Assembly: GCA_020743695.1 (NCBI GenBank) | Contig: DYUK01000016.1 | Coordinates: 1-63,395, forward strand | Direction: 5' to 3' | DNA: 63,395 bases | DNA from: Brevibacterium senegalense | GTDB taxonomy: Bacteria > Actinomycetota > Actinomycetes > Actinomycetales > Brevibacteriaceae | Shown: in pieces, positions 7,044-14,218 of the stretch | Position numbering within the stretch: the first letter of the stretch is position 1 | Layout: each line of letters starts with the position of its first letter | Position numbers and translations under genes: made by a program | The notes under the pieces: generated by a model | The model's database searches: none | What the model saw: only the letters and a program-made list of their open reading frames with translations | Told to the model about the DNA's origin: nothing

Positions 7044-8441
7044 ATGAGCGACAAGAACGACGACCGGACACCGGACGACGACGACCAGGGCCAGAACCCG
7101 TTCGAGCAGATGTTCGGGATGATGTTCGGCTCCGGCGGCCAGGGCTTCCCCGCGGCGGGAGGGCAGGCCGGAGGCATGCCGCTGGACCCGTCGATGCTGC
7201 AGGGCATGATGGGGCAGTTGCAGGGACTGCTGTCCGGCGGCGACTCCTCCGCCGCGGCGCAGAAGGTGATCGATCAGTCCGTCCCGACCCCGGACCCCAC
7301 GATCAGCCCCGACCTGGAGCGGAACTCCACGGACGCGTTCCGCTTGGCCGAGCTGTGGCTGGAGCGCGTCATCGATCCGGTGGCCGGCGTGGGGGAACCG
7401 CGCGCGCTCAACCGTGCGGCCTGGGCGAAGGGCTCCCTGGACGAGTGGCGTCGCCTGGCCGATCCGATCCGGAAGAACATGTCCGACTCGATGGTCGAGA
7501 ACCTCAAGGAGCAGGCGCCGCCGGAGTTGGCGCAGCTCATGGCGGGCGCCGGTCAGATGCTGTCCTCGATGAGCCAGTCGATGTTCTCCGTCCAGATCGG
7601 CGAGGCCGTCGCCGCACTGTCCGGCGCCGTCCTGAGCGGCACGGAGTTCGGTCTGCCCCTCTTCGACACGACCCCGGTCCTCGTCGAGGCGAACCTGCCC
7701 GGCGCGGCGGCGGAGATGGACGTCGATGCCACGCAGCTGCGCATCTGGCTGGCTACCCGCGAGCTGGCCCACCTGTGGCTGTTCGCGAAGTACCCCTGGC
7801 TGCGGGGCCACGTGGAGACCGCGCTCGCGAAGTACGCCGCCGGTGTCGAGGTCGACCTCAGCCGCGTCCAGGACCTCTCGGCCGGCACGGACCCCGCGGA
7901 GATGCAGCGGATGGCGGAGGAGCTGCGCTCCGGCCTGCTCGCTCCGGCGACCACCGACGAGCAGAAGGAGGCGCTCACCGCGCTGGAGAATCTGCTGTCC
8001 GTCATCGCCGGCTGGTCCGACGTCGTCGTCCACCGCGCCTGCGAGGCGCTCGAGGACCGCGATGCGATCCGCGAGGCACTGCGCGGCCGCCACGCCTCCG
8101 AGTCCGAGGCCGAGGCCGCCTTCGCCTCCCACATCGGCTTCTCGCTGCGGCCGCGGCGTCTGCGCGACGCGGCCGCCCTCTTCACGTTCCTCGAGCAGAA
8201 GAACGGCCCGGAGGCCCGCGACGCGGTGTTCGACCACCCGGACACCCTGCCCACCACCCAGGATCTGGACGATCCGCTGGGCTACGACGAGCGCCGGCAG
8301 GAGACGTGGGCGTCGGATTCCTCGCTGGACGAGGCGCTGGAGCGGATCCTCCGGGAAGCCGATGATGCGGACGCCTCGACCGACGAGGACGCACACGGCG
8401 ACGGGAAGTCGTCCGGTGACGACGGCTCCCGGGACTCCTGA
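7044..8441 (+). CDS. DUF2342 family protein (zinc-metalloprotease-like hydrolase)
   Basis: The 465-residue protein matches the DUF2342 family found next to uvrD2 and the PDZ protease in many actinobacteria (compare Rv3195). The N-terminal 60 residues are acidic then Gly/Met-rich (FEQMFGMMFGSGGQGF). The conserved core begins at LAELWLERVIDPVAG and includes TRELAHLWLFAKYPWLRGHV, the region equivalent to a HExxH metalloprotease motif; here the first His is Arg (RELAH), which I believe is common in this family, so metal-dependent proteolysis should not be assumed. The C-terminal third is hydrophilic and acidic. I chose ATG 7044 over an upstream ATG at 7005 because GAGGA sits 8 nt before it. It is transcribed divergently from the PDZ protease. 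Confidence 0.85.
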   Translation: MSDKNDDRTPDDDDQGQNPFEQMFGMMFGSGGQGFPAAGGQAGGMPLDPSMLQGMMGQLQGLLSGGDSSAAAQKVIDQSVPTPDPTISPDLERNSTDAFRLAELWLERVIDPVAGVGEPRALNRAAWAKGSLDEWRRLADPIRKNMSDSMVENLKEQAPPELAQLMAGAGQMLSSMSQSMFSVQIGEAVAALSGAVLSGTEFGLPLFDTTPVLVEANLPGAAAEMDVDATQLRIWLATRELAHLWLFAKYPWLRGHVETALAKYAAGVEVDLSRVQDLSAGTDPAEMQRMAEELRSGLLAPATTDEQKEALTALENLLSVIAGWSDVVVHRACEALEDRDAIREALRGRHASESEAEAAFASHIGFSLRPRRLRDAAALFTFLEQKNGPEARDAVFDHPDTLPTTQDLDDPLGYDERRQETWASDSSLDEALERILREADDADASTDEDAHGDGKSSGDDGSRDS

Positions 8442-8530
8442 CGGCAGCGGAGTCCCATGACCGCAGTGGAGACCGATCCGTGCCGGTCGCACGGGGTCGC
8501 GGTCGCTCACAGTGATGCGGGTCGACTCCG

Positions 8531-9190
8531 ATGAGTGAGCGACTGCGCGGGCTGATGAGCGAGCTGGATCCCGACCGGATCCGCAGGACGGCCGGCGATG
8601 CGGACGCGTCCGTCGCCTCAGTCGCTCAGGACGATCTGCGCTCCGGTGCCCTCACCGTGCTGCGCGCGGACGGTGTTCGGCACCTGACCGTCAGTTGCCT
8701 CCTGGTCGCAGGCGACGACCGGAGCCCGTTCGTGGCCCTGGGCCTGCATACGAAGTCAGGTCAGTGGCGACAGGTGGGCGGCCACCTGGAAGCGGACGAT
8801 GCGAGCCTTCGCGCAGCCGTCGTCCGTGAGGTGCGCGAGGAGTCAGGCATCGAGGCGTGCGACGGAGATGGGTCGGACGACGAGGACGAGGCGGTCGACA
8901 GTCGCGACGCAGTCCTCTCCCCCGCGCCCATCACGGTCCGGGAGTTCACGGTGGGCACCCGCGACTGCGCGACGCATGTCGACGTGCTGTTCGCCGCCCA
9001 CGTCCCGGAGCGCGTCGCACTGCAGACTCTCGATGCGGGGATCGCACGCATCGAGTGGTGGTCCGTCTCCACTCTGCCGGATGGCACCGCGCCGGACCTC
9101 CGACGTGACCTGCCGCAGCTGCTGAGCCGGATCGGGCGGAGCAGTGCGCCCACGGACGTCACCCCTCACCGGCACGCTGACCGTAGCTGA
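8531..9190 (+). CDS. NUDIX hydrolase
   Basis: The protein (219 residues) has a Nudix box at about residues 83-106, GGHLEADD followed by VVREVREESGI, with the REVREESG core intact, so it should hydrolyse a nucleoside-diphosphate-linked substrate using a divalent metal. The GGHLE variant at the start of the box is common in the subgroup of actinobacterial NUDIX proteins of unknown substrate. An acidic insertion (DGDGSDDEDEAVD) follows the box. No clear ribosome binding site precedes ATG 8531. The 3' end overlaps the 3' end of the convergent YgjP-like gene by 32 bp, so the two cannot share a conventional terminator. Confidence 0.85.
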   Translation: MSERLRGLMSELDPDRIRRTAGDADASVASVAQDDLRSGALTVLRADGVRHLTVSCLLVAGDDRSPFVALGLHTKSGQWRQVGGHLEADDASLRAAVVREVREESGIEACDGDGSDDEDEAVDSRDAVLSPAPITVREFTVGTRDCATHVDVLFAAHVPERVALQTLDAGIARIEWWSVSTLPDGTAPDLRRDLPQLLSRIGRSSAPTDVTPHRHADRS

Positions 9191-9737
9191 AGCCCTCGAG
9201 GAAGACGTCCGCCTTCGCGGTGTGCGGGTAGCGCTGCGTCAGCGCGTGGAACTCCCGTGAGTGGTCCGGTCGACGCAGATGCGCCAGTTCGTGGACCAGC
9301 ACGGAGTCCAGGACCCAGTCCGGCACACGTGCGATGCGCGACGACACCCGGATCGTCCGACTGGACGAGGTCGTGGAGGCGTAGCGCGAGTTCTGGTTGT
9401 CGACCCACGTGACGGAAGCCGGTTCGATCCCGTCCGCGAAGTACTGCGCGTTGAGCGCCAGCGCCCGCTGCAGCAGCTGTTCATCGCTGGCCGGGACACG
9501 GGCCGCCCGCTTCTCTGCCCGGGTGAGCAGTGAGGCGATCATGTCCGCGTGCTGCGCGGGACGGAAGTTCTGCGGCACGGCCAACACCCACCTCTCCCCC
9601 TCCCGTGTGACCGCGACCGTCTTGCGCCTGCGCGCAGACCGCCGGAGGACCACCGAGCCGTCTGCGATCTCCTCCAGCACCTGCGCGGCGGTGCGCGTGA
9701 CGGGCCTGCCGGTCTGCTGCGCGTCCGATGTCGTCAT
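9159..9737 (-). CDS. YgjP-like (M48/DUF45) metallopeptidase-type protein
   Basis: The 192-residue protein carries HELAH at residues 149-153, followed by RRPDHSREFHAL (H159 or H164 likely the third ligand), the zinc-binding arrangement of the DUF45/YgjP family. The N-terminal half contains the family's RRSARRRKTVAV strand and the segment WVDNQNSRYAST. YgjP-like proteins are predicted metal-dependent hydrolases without settled function. The start ATG at 9737 has a -10 hexamer TACCGT (9750-9745) ending 7 nt upstream, so the mRNA is probably leaderless. It converges with, and overlaps, the NUDIX gene by 32 bp. Upstream lies the 484-bp intergenic region rich in DnaA-box-like sites. Confidence 0.88.
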   Translation of the reverse strand: MTTSDAQQTGRPVTRTAAQVLEEIADGSVVLRRSARRRKTVAVTREGERWVLAVPQNFRPAQHADMIASLLTRAEKRAARVPASDEQLLQRALALNAQYFADGIEPASVTWVDNQNSRYASTTSSSRTIRVSSRIARVPDWVLDSVLVHELAHLRRPDHSREFHALTQRYPHTAKADVFLEGFSYGQRAGEG

Positions 9738-9820
9738 GGGTCACACGGTAGCGACACCCACGGACACGACCGCGCGCCGGATGGATCCGAAAATTCTTCG
9801 ACACATTTCCGATCGCGGTC

Positions 9821-10237
9821 ACGTCCACAGCGGAATCCGCTCACATCCGCGGTTGCCGGTCGCTTACCGCACACCTCGTCCACATGCCAGCACACAGGGC
9901 GCCGCGTGTCGTCAACACGTTATCCACACTCACATGCGCGTAAGTGTGAACTCCCGCGTTGACGCGCCGGTCCGCGACTTCTAGGTTTGTGTGTCATACC
10001 CCCGGAAAACCCGGGGTTCGTGGGCTGGGGGAAGGCTCACGGGCTCCGCGCGAGGCTGGGGGTCAGACGCACCGGAAGGTGCGCGGCCGTGGTTGCCCTG
10101 TGCTATCGCATCCCGCCGCGCTCACCTTCCGGTGCGCTGTTTCCACAGGCTTGTCCACAGTAGGCTCCGGGGGCTCCCGCACGAGCGGTCCACTCCGTAC
10201 GGTGGCCGTGAGGAGGAGCCCATGCTGCAGTTCCACA
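9821..10237 (+). promoter_or_regulatory. Cluster of six DnaA-box-like TCCACA sites in the 484-bp intergenic region
   Basis: The gap 9738-10221 has no gene I can support. It holds TCCACA six times (the last inside the next gene), all on the plus strand: ACGTCCACA (9821-9829), TCGTCCACA (9876-9884), TTATCCACA (9920-9928, the E. coli consensus box), GTTTCCACA (10139-10147), TTGTCCACA (10151-10159, the Streptomyces-type consensus) and AGTTCCACA (10229-10237). A palindrome with arms CACACT and AGTGTG (9925-9930, 9943-9948) overlaps the third box. A 6-bp hairpin CCCCGG/CCGGGG lies at 10000-10016. The base composition is visibly lower in GC than the flanking genes. No dnaA, dnaN or gyrB is nearby, so this is not presented as the chromosomal origin. 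Confidence 0.5.
10069..10135. repeat. Long interrupted inverted repeat before the ThiF-like gene
   Basis: GCACCGGAAGGTG (10069-10081) is perfectly complementary to CACCTTCCGGTGC (10123-10135); the stem continues with CGCGGC (10082-10087) pairing GCCGCG (10115-10120) across a 2-nt bulge, leaving a 27-nt loop. It lies between the DnaA-box-like sites. It could fold in RNA as a leader or terminator-like structure, or act as a protein site in DNA. Confidence 0.6.
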
Positions 10238-11148
10238 GAAGCGTCGCACTGGTGCGCAGAACGGAGTCGAGCGTCCAGTTCGGAGTCGACGACCCCGTCC
10301 TCATCGACGGACTCACGGACGGGGACTTCGCCCTCATCGACCGCCTGTGCCGCGGCTGCGACCCGGACGACTACCTGGAGGTCGCGCACCGGCGCGGCGT
10401 CAACCGCACCCGCGCACTCTCCCTGCTGGACCTGCTGACCGAGGCCGGTGTGCTCGCACCGCCCGAGGCCGCGGCCGGCGGTCCTGTGGTCCGCGACCAC
10501 GTCGAACCGTTCGCAGCCTTGCACGGCCTGGGACCCGTCGAGGCGGCCCGGGCGGTGGGTGAGCGCCCCGTCTTCGTAGTGGGAAGGGACTCCTCGGTGA
10601 TCGCGGACGCGCTGGCGGCGGTGGGCTTCGCCCCGCGGCCGGTCGCGGACGTCGACGCGGCCCTGGCACAGGGCGCCGTGCAGTCGACCACCGTCCTGGT
10701 CGATCGCTGGACGGCGAACGTGGGGGACGCCTCGCGACTGTTCGCGGAGGAGGCCGCCCACCTGTCCGTGCGGATCGGCGACCAGCAGGCTGATCTGACC
10801 CCGGTGCGCCCCGGCATCACACCGTGCCTCACGTGCGCCGTGCTGCACACACGTGACGAGGACGAGGGCTGGTTCACCGGCTGGCAGCAGCTGTCCGCCC
10901 GATCCGCGCACGCCCTCGTCGACCCCCTGCTGCTGCTCTCCGCTGCGACGGAGACGGCCCGCGTCCTGCGCGCGTGGGCGGCGGGACTGGCGGAGTTCGG
11001 TCCGCTGCTGCGCATCAGCGCCCGCTCGGGCGAGCGATCGCAGTCACCGGCGCGGTTCCACCCCGACTGCGACTGCCGGATCCCGCTCAGCCCGAGCGGT
11101 GAGCCCGGATCAGTGCCAGCAGTTCGTGTCCGAACTGCTCCAGCTTGA
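10222..11148 (+). CDS. ThiF/cyclodehydratase-like protein (TOMM leader-binding type), orphan
   Basis: The 308-residue protein resembles proteins annotated in actinobacteria as bacteriocin cyclodehydratase or TOMM leader-peptide-binding. The N-terminal part (LQFHRSVALVRRTESSVQFG to LLDLLTEAGVL, about residues 1-75) has the winged-helix leader-binding look of the E1-like cyclodehydratases, and the rest is ThiF-like with a degenerate nucleotide-binding half. A zinc-type Cys set, CLTC near residue 200 and CDC near 290 (HPDCDCRIP), is retained. No precursor peptide, YcaO or dehydrogenase gene is in the window. ATG 10222 has GAGGAGG upstream, which rules out the longer frame from 9991. Its last 62 bp overlap the convergent uvrD2 gene. 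Function unknown; the conserved location beside uvrD2 suggests a housekeeping rather than a bacteriocin role. Confidence 0.7.
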   Translation: MLQFHRSVALVRRTESSVQFGVDDPVLIDGLTDGDFALIDRLCRGCDPDDYLEVAHRRGVNRTRALSLLDLLTEAGVLAPPEAAAGGPVVRDHVEPFAALHGLGPVEAARAVGERPVFVVGRDSSVIADALAAVGFAPRPVADVDAALAQGAVQSTTVLVDRWTANVGDASRLFAEEAAHLSVRIGDQQADLTPVRPGITPCLTCAVLHTRDEDEGWFTGWQQLSARSAHALVDPLLLLSAATETARVLRAWAAGLAEFGPLLRISARSGERSQSPARFHPDCDCRIPLSPSGEPGSVPAVRVRTAPA

Positions 11149-13144
11149 CGGGGCCCATCCCGCTCACCCGACCCAGGTCGTCGAGCGAATCCGGCACCCG
11201 CTCCGCGATCTCCCGCATCGTGGGCATGCTGAGGACCAGGAAGACCGGCATGTTCAGCTGCGTCGACCGGTCACCGCGCCAGTGGATGAGCGCTTCGAGG
11301 ACCGCCCCGTCGACGTCCGCCGGGCACTGCGCGCAGCGCCCCCGGTTCCGGTCCGCCCGGGTGAGGAGCAGGGACGAGCACACCCGGCAGCGCACGGGAG
11401 CCGCGGCGACCGCGGTGCGGGCCGGGGCCTCGGGCCTGGCAGGGCGACCCGCCTGGACCTCGCCCACGAACCGGGACGGCCGTCTGCCCTTCGCCGGGCT
11501 GCCCCGGCGCCCCTTCGACCAGCTGAGCGACAGCGCGGTGCGGGCGCGGGTGACGGCCACGTAGAAGAGCCGACGCTCCTCGTCGATCGCCTCCGCCGTC
11601 TCCGCATAGCCGATGGGCAGGAGTCCCTCGGAGACCCCGGCCAGATGGACGCTCTCCCACTCGAGGCCCTTCGCGGCGTGCACGGATGCCAGGGTCACGC
11701 CGTCGATCGTGGGAGCGAACTGGTGCTCCGCACGGTCGTCCAGATCCGCGATGAAGGCGGCCAACGGCACCGGCAGCTGCGATTCCGACTGGCTGTCCTG
11801 CGCGAGTCCCACGAGGGCGGACAGCGACTCCCATCGCTCGCGCACAGCCCCCTGGGCCTGCGGCGCCGTGGGAGACCAGCCGATCGAGGAGAGGATGTCC
11901 TTCACCTGGACGTCCAGGGGATCGGATCCCTCGCGGTGCGAACTGGCGCGCATGACGGCCAGGGCCTCTTTCACCTCGCGGCGGGCGAAGAAGCGCTCAC
12001 CGCCGCGCAGCACGTAGGAGACGCCACGGGCACCCAGCGCCTCCTCGAAGGCCCGGCTCTGCGAATTGGTCCGGAAGAGGATCGCGATGTCTGCGGGGCG
12101 CCGTCCCGATTCGATCTCACCGGCGATGCGGGCAGCGATCGCCTCCGCCTCCGCCGCGTCGTCGGCGTACTCCGTGAAGGCCGGAGGCGGTCCCGTACGC
12201 TGCGTCCCGATCAGTTGGATCGGAGTGCGGCCGGTGCGGCGCAGCACGGCGTTCGCGATGCCGATGACCGGCTCCGCAGACCGGTAGTTGCGGACCAGCC
12301 GTACCTCCTGCGACGACGGGAAGTCGACGGACATCCGCCGCAGGAAGCGATCCGTCGCACCCGCGAACGTGTAGATGGTCTGCGCGGGATCGCCCACGAC
12401 GCACAGGTCGTCGCGCCGGCCCAGCCACCGCATGAGCAGGTCGTGCTGGAGCGGGCTCACGTCCTGGAACTCGTCGACGACGAAGCTGCGGTACTGGCTG
12501 TGCACCTGCGCCGCGATGTCCTCGTGGGTGCCCAGGGCTCCCACGAGCACCAGCAGCACGTCCTCGAAGTCGAGGACCCGCCGTTCCGTCTTGAGGTCCC
12601 CATAGCGCTGCATGATCTGCGCCATCGCGTCCAGGTCGATCCCGTCCGGCAGCGGTCGCGCGCCCGCGCGCTCCACGTAGTCCTCGACCCCCAGGAGCGA
12701 GACTGCGGCGTGCTCGATCTCTGCGGCGACGTCACGGATCGTCTCCCGCTCCGGGGCGATCCCCACCGCCTGCATCGCGTGCCCCACGAGGGTCGCCTTC
12801 TGCGGCAGGAGCTCCGGGAACGGGCCGTCGGAGATGCGGGGCCAGAAGAACCGCAGCTGCCGCAGCGCTGCCGAGTGGAAGGTGCGCGCCTGCACCGACG
12901 GCGTGCCCAGCGACCGCAGCCGGGAGCGCATCTCCCCGGCCGCCTTGGTCGTGAAGGTCAGGGCCAGGACGTGGCGGGGGTCCGTCGCGCCGATAGCGGC
13001 CTGGTGGGCGATGCGGTGCGTGATCGCGCGGGTCTTGCCCGTGCCCGCACCCGCGAGCACGACGAGGGGCCCGCCCGTGTGCGTCGCGACCGCCCGCTGC
13101 TCTGGGTCGAGGCCCTCCAGCAGGGGATGATCCGCACCGGTCAC
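11087..13144 (-). CDS. uvrD2: ATP-dependent DNA helicase UvrD2
   Basis: The 685-residue protein is a superfamily 1A helicase: Walker A AGAGTGKT at 31-38, motif II VVDEFQD near residue 220, motif IV/V LASVHAAKGLEWESVHLAGVSEGLLP, and motif VI FYVAVTRARTAL. After the motor come a tetracysteine element (CRVC and CAQC, spaced by 14) and a C-terminal HRDC domain (PVFLVLSMPTMREIAERVP to GHELLALIRAH). This order, motor, Cys4, HRDC, is diagnostic of UvrD2 of actinobacteria, essential in Mycobacterium. It unwinds 3'-to-5' in DNA repair. The GTG start at 13144 overlaps the stop of the upstream nudC-like gene (GTGA), so the two are translationally coupled. The 3' end overlaps the convergent ThiF-like gene by 62 bp. 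Confidence 0.95.
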   Translation of the reverse strand: MTGADHPLLEGLDPEQRAVATHTGGPLVVLAGAGTGKTRAITHRIAHQAAIGATDPRHVLALTFTTKAAGEMRSRLRSLGTPSVQARTFHSAALRQLRFFWPRISDGPFPELLPQKATLVGHAMQAVGIAPERETIRDVAAEIEHAAVSLLGVEDYVERAGARPLPDGIDLDAMAQIMQRYGDLKTERRVLDFEDVLLVLVGALGTHEDIAAQVHSQYRSFVVDEFQDVSPLQHDLLMRWLGRRDDLCVVGDPAQTIYTFAGATDRFLRRMSVDFPSSQEVRLVRNYRSAEPVIGIANAVLRRTGRTPIQLIGTQRTGPPPAFTEYADDAAEAEAIAARIAGEIESGRRPADIAILFRTNSQSRAFEEALGARGVSYVLRGGERFFARREVKEALAVMRASSHREGSDPLDVQVKDILSSIGWSPTAPQAQGAVRERWESLSALVGLAQDSQSESQLPVPLAAFIADLDDRAEHQFAPTIDGVTLASVHAAKGLEWESVHLAGVSEGLLPIGYAETAEAIDEERRLFYVAVTRARTALSLSWSKGRRGSPAKGRRPSRFVGEVQAGRPARPEAPARTAVAAAPVRCRVCSSLLLTRADRNRGRCAQCPADVDGAVLEALIHWRGDRSTQLNMPVFLVLSMPTMREIAERVPDSLDDLGRVSGMGPVKLEQFGHELLALIRAHRSG

Positions 13145-14139
13145 GGTCGAGCGGAGGCCGTGTCGGAGTCGTTGTCCAACCAGCTGTACAGGATCTGCCC
13201 CGCGATCGACACGGTGGTGGGCACGGCCACCTCCTGCGCCGCGATCGCGTCCCGCAGCTCTGTGCGGGTGAACCAGCGCAGCGCGGTGATCTCGTCGTCG
13301 TCCGCGCGGGCGGCCATCGAATCAGCCTCCGCGGTGAAGCCCAGCATGAGGGAGGCCGGGAACGGCCACGGCTGCGAGCCCACGTACCGCGGTGCGCGGA
13401 CCGTGATGCCCGCCTCCTCCTGCACCTCGCGGATGACCGCGGATTCCAGGGTCTCCCCCGGCTCCACGAAGCCCGCCAGCAGGGAGTACCGGTCCGCCGG
13501 CCACATCGCGTTGGAGCCCAGCAGCAGGTGTTCCTCACCCTCCTCGTCCGTGTGGACCACGGCCATGATGACCGCGGGGTCCGTGCGCGGGAAGTGCTCG
13601 CTGCCGGCCTCCGGATCGCGGCGGACCCATCCGGACAGCACGGGTTCCGTGGGACGCCCGCTGCGCGGCGAGTGCGTGTGCGCGAAGTGCCAGTTGGCCA
13701 GGGCGGTGAGCGAGGTCGCCAGAGCGACGTCACGGTCGTCCAGCTGCTCCCCCAGATCGCGCAGCGACATCCACGTGGGCTCCGTCGCATCGAGTCCGCC
13801 GATCGGATCCGTCAGCCACGCCTCCGCGTCCCGGGCCTGCTGCGCGCCCACCCACTGGTCCAGCTCCGCACGGCCCTCGTCGTGCAGCGCCGCGCCGATG
13901 AAGTGGTCGCCGGCCGCGTCCGTGCCCAGGTAGAACAGGAAGGTGTTCCGGGGCACCTGCTCGCGCGTGAGCAGGTGCAGTCCTCCGCGCGAGATGAGGA
14001 GGTTCCCCCGGTGTCCCACGACCGCACGCGCACGGCCGGTCTCCCACACCGCGTCGATGCCCGCGGAGCGCAGGCTGTGGTTCCGATCGAGGGCGGTCCG
14101 GGACAGGCTTGCGGGCGGCAGCATCGGCAACGGTCTCAT
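13141..14139 (-). CDS. nudC: NudC-family NAD(H) pyrophosphatase lacking the zinc-ribbon cysteines
   Basis: The 332-residue protein has the NudC layout: an N-terminal domain, a ribbon region at about 150-185, a Nudix box GFVEPGETLESAVIREVQEEAGI (223-245, written here in parts: GFVEPGET, REVQEEAGI) and the NudC signature SQPWPFPAS at 255-263. NudC hydrolyses NADH to NMNH and AMP and can remove NAD caps from RNA. The four Cys that normally bind zinc are absent: the usual CPRCG is SPRSG (157-161) and the second pair is replaced by D175 and S180, while EHFPRTDPAVIM is kept. Start ATG 14139 follows a -10 TATCGT (14152-14147) by 7 nt, suggesting a leaderless mRNA; a much longer open frame upstream is spurious. 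It is coupled to uvrD2 downstream. Confidence 0.9.
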   Translation of the reverse strand: MRPLPMLPPASLSRTALDRNHSLRSAGIDAVWETGRARAVVGHRGNLLISRGGLHLLTREQVPRNTFLFYLGTDAAGDHFIGAALHDEGRAELDQWVGAQQARDAEAWLTDPIGGLDATEPTWMSLRDLGEQLDDRDVALATSLTALANWHFAHTHSPRSGRPTEPVLSGWVRRDPEAGSEHFPRTDPAVIMAVVHTDEEGEEHLLLGSNAMWPADRYSLLAGFVEPGETLESAVIREVQEEAGITVRAPRYVGSQPWPFPASLMLGFTAEADSMAARADDDEITALRWFTRTELRDAIAAQEVAVPTTVSIAGQILYSWLDNDSDTASARP

Positions 14140-14218
14140 GGGCGTCACGATACCGAAGACCGCGGACACACCCGGCGGGCTCGGGGTCCGTGCGAGGGCC
14201 AGCAGGTAGGTTGGGGAC

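Noticed and set aside
9738-10221. Chromosomal replication origin
   Set aside because: DnaA-box-like sites are present but dnaA, dnaN, recF, gyrB, rpmH and similar origin neighbours are absent, and boxes are all on one strand with no clear AT-rich unwinding region.
10222-11148. Bacteriocin (TOMM) biosynthetic cluster
   Set aside because: No precursor peptide, YcaO, dehydrogenase or transporter gene is nearby, and the location is conserved housekeeping context.
10853-13933. Plus-strand open frame of 1026 codons opposite uvrD2 and nudC
   Set aside because: The minus strand carries complete helicase and Nudix motifs there; the plus frame shows none and begins inside the ThiF-like gene in another frame.
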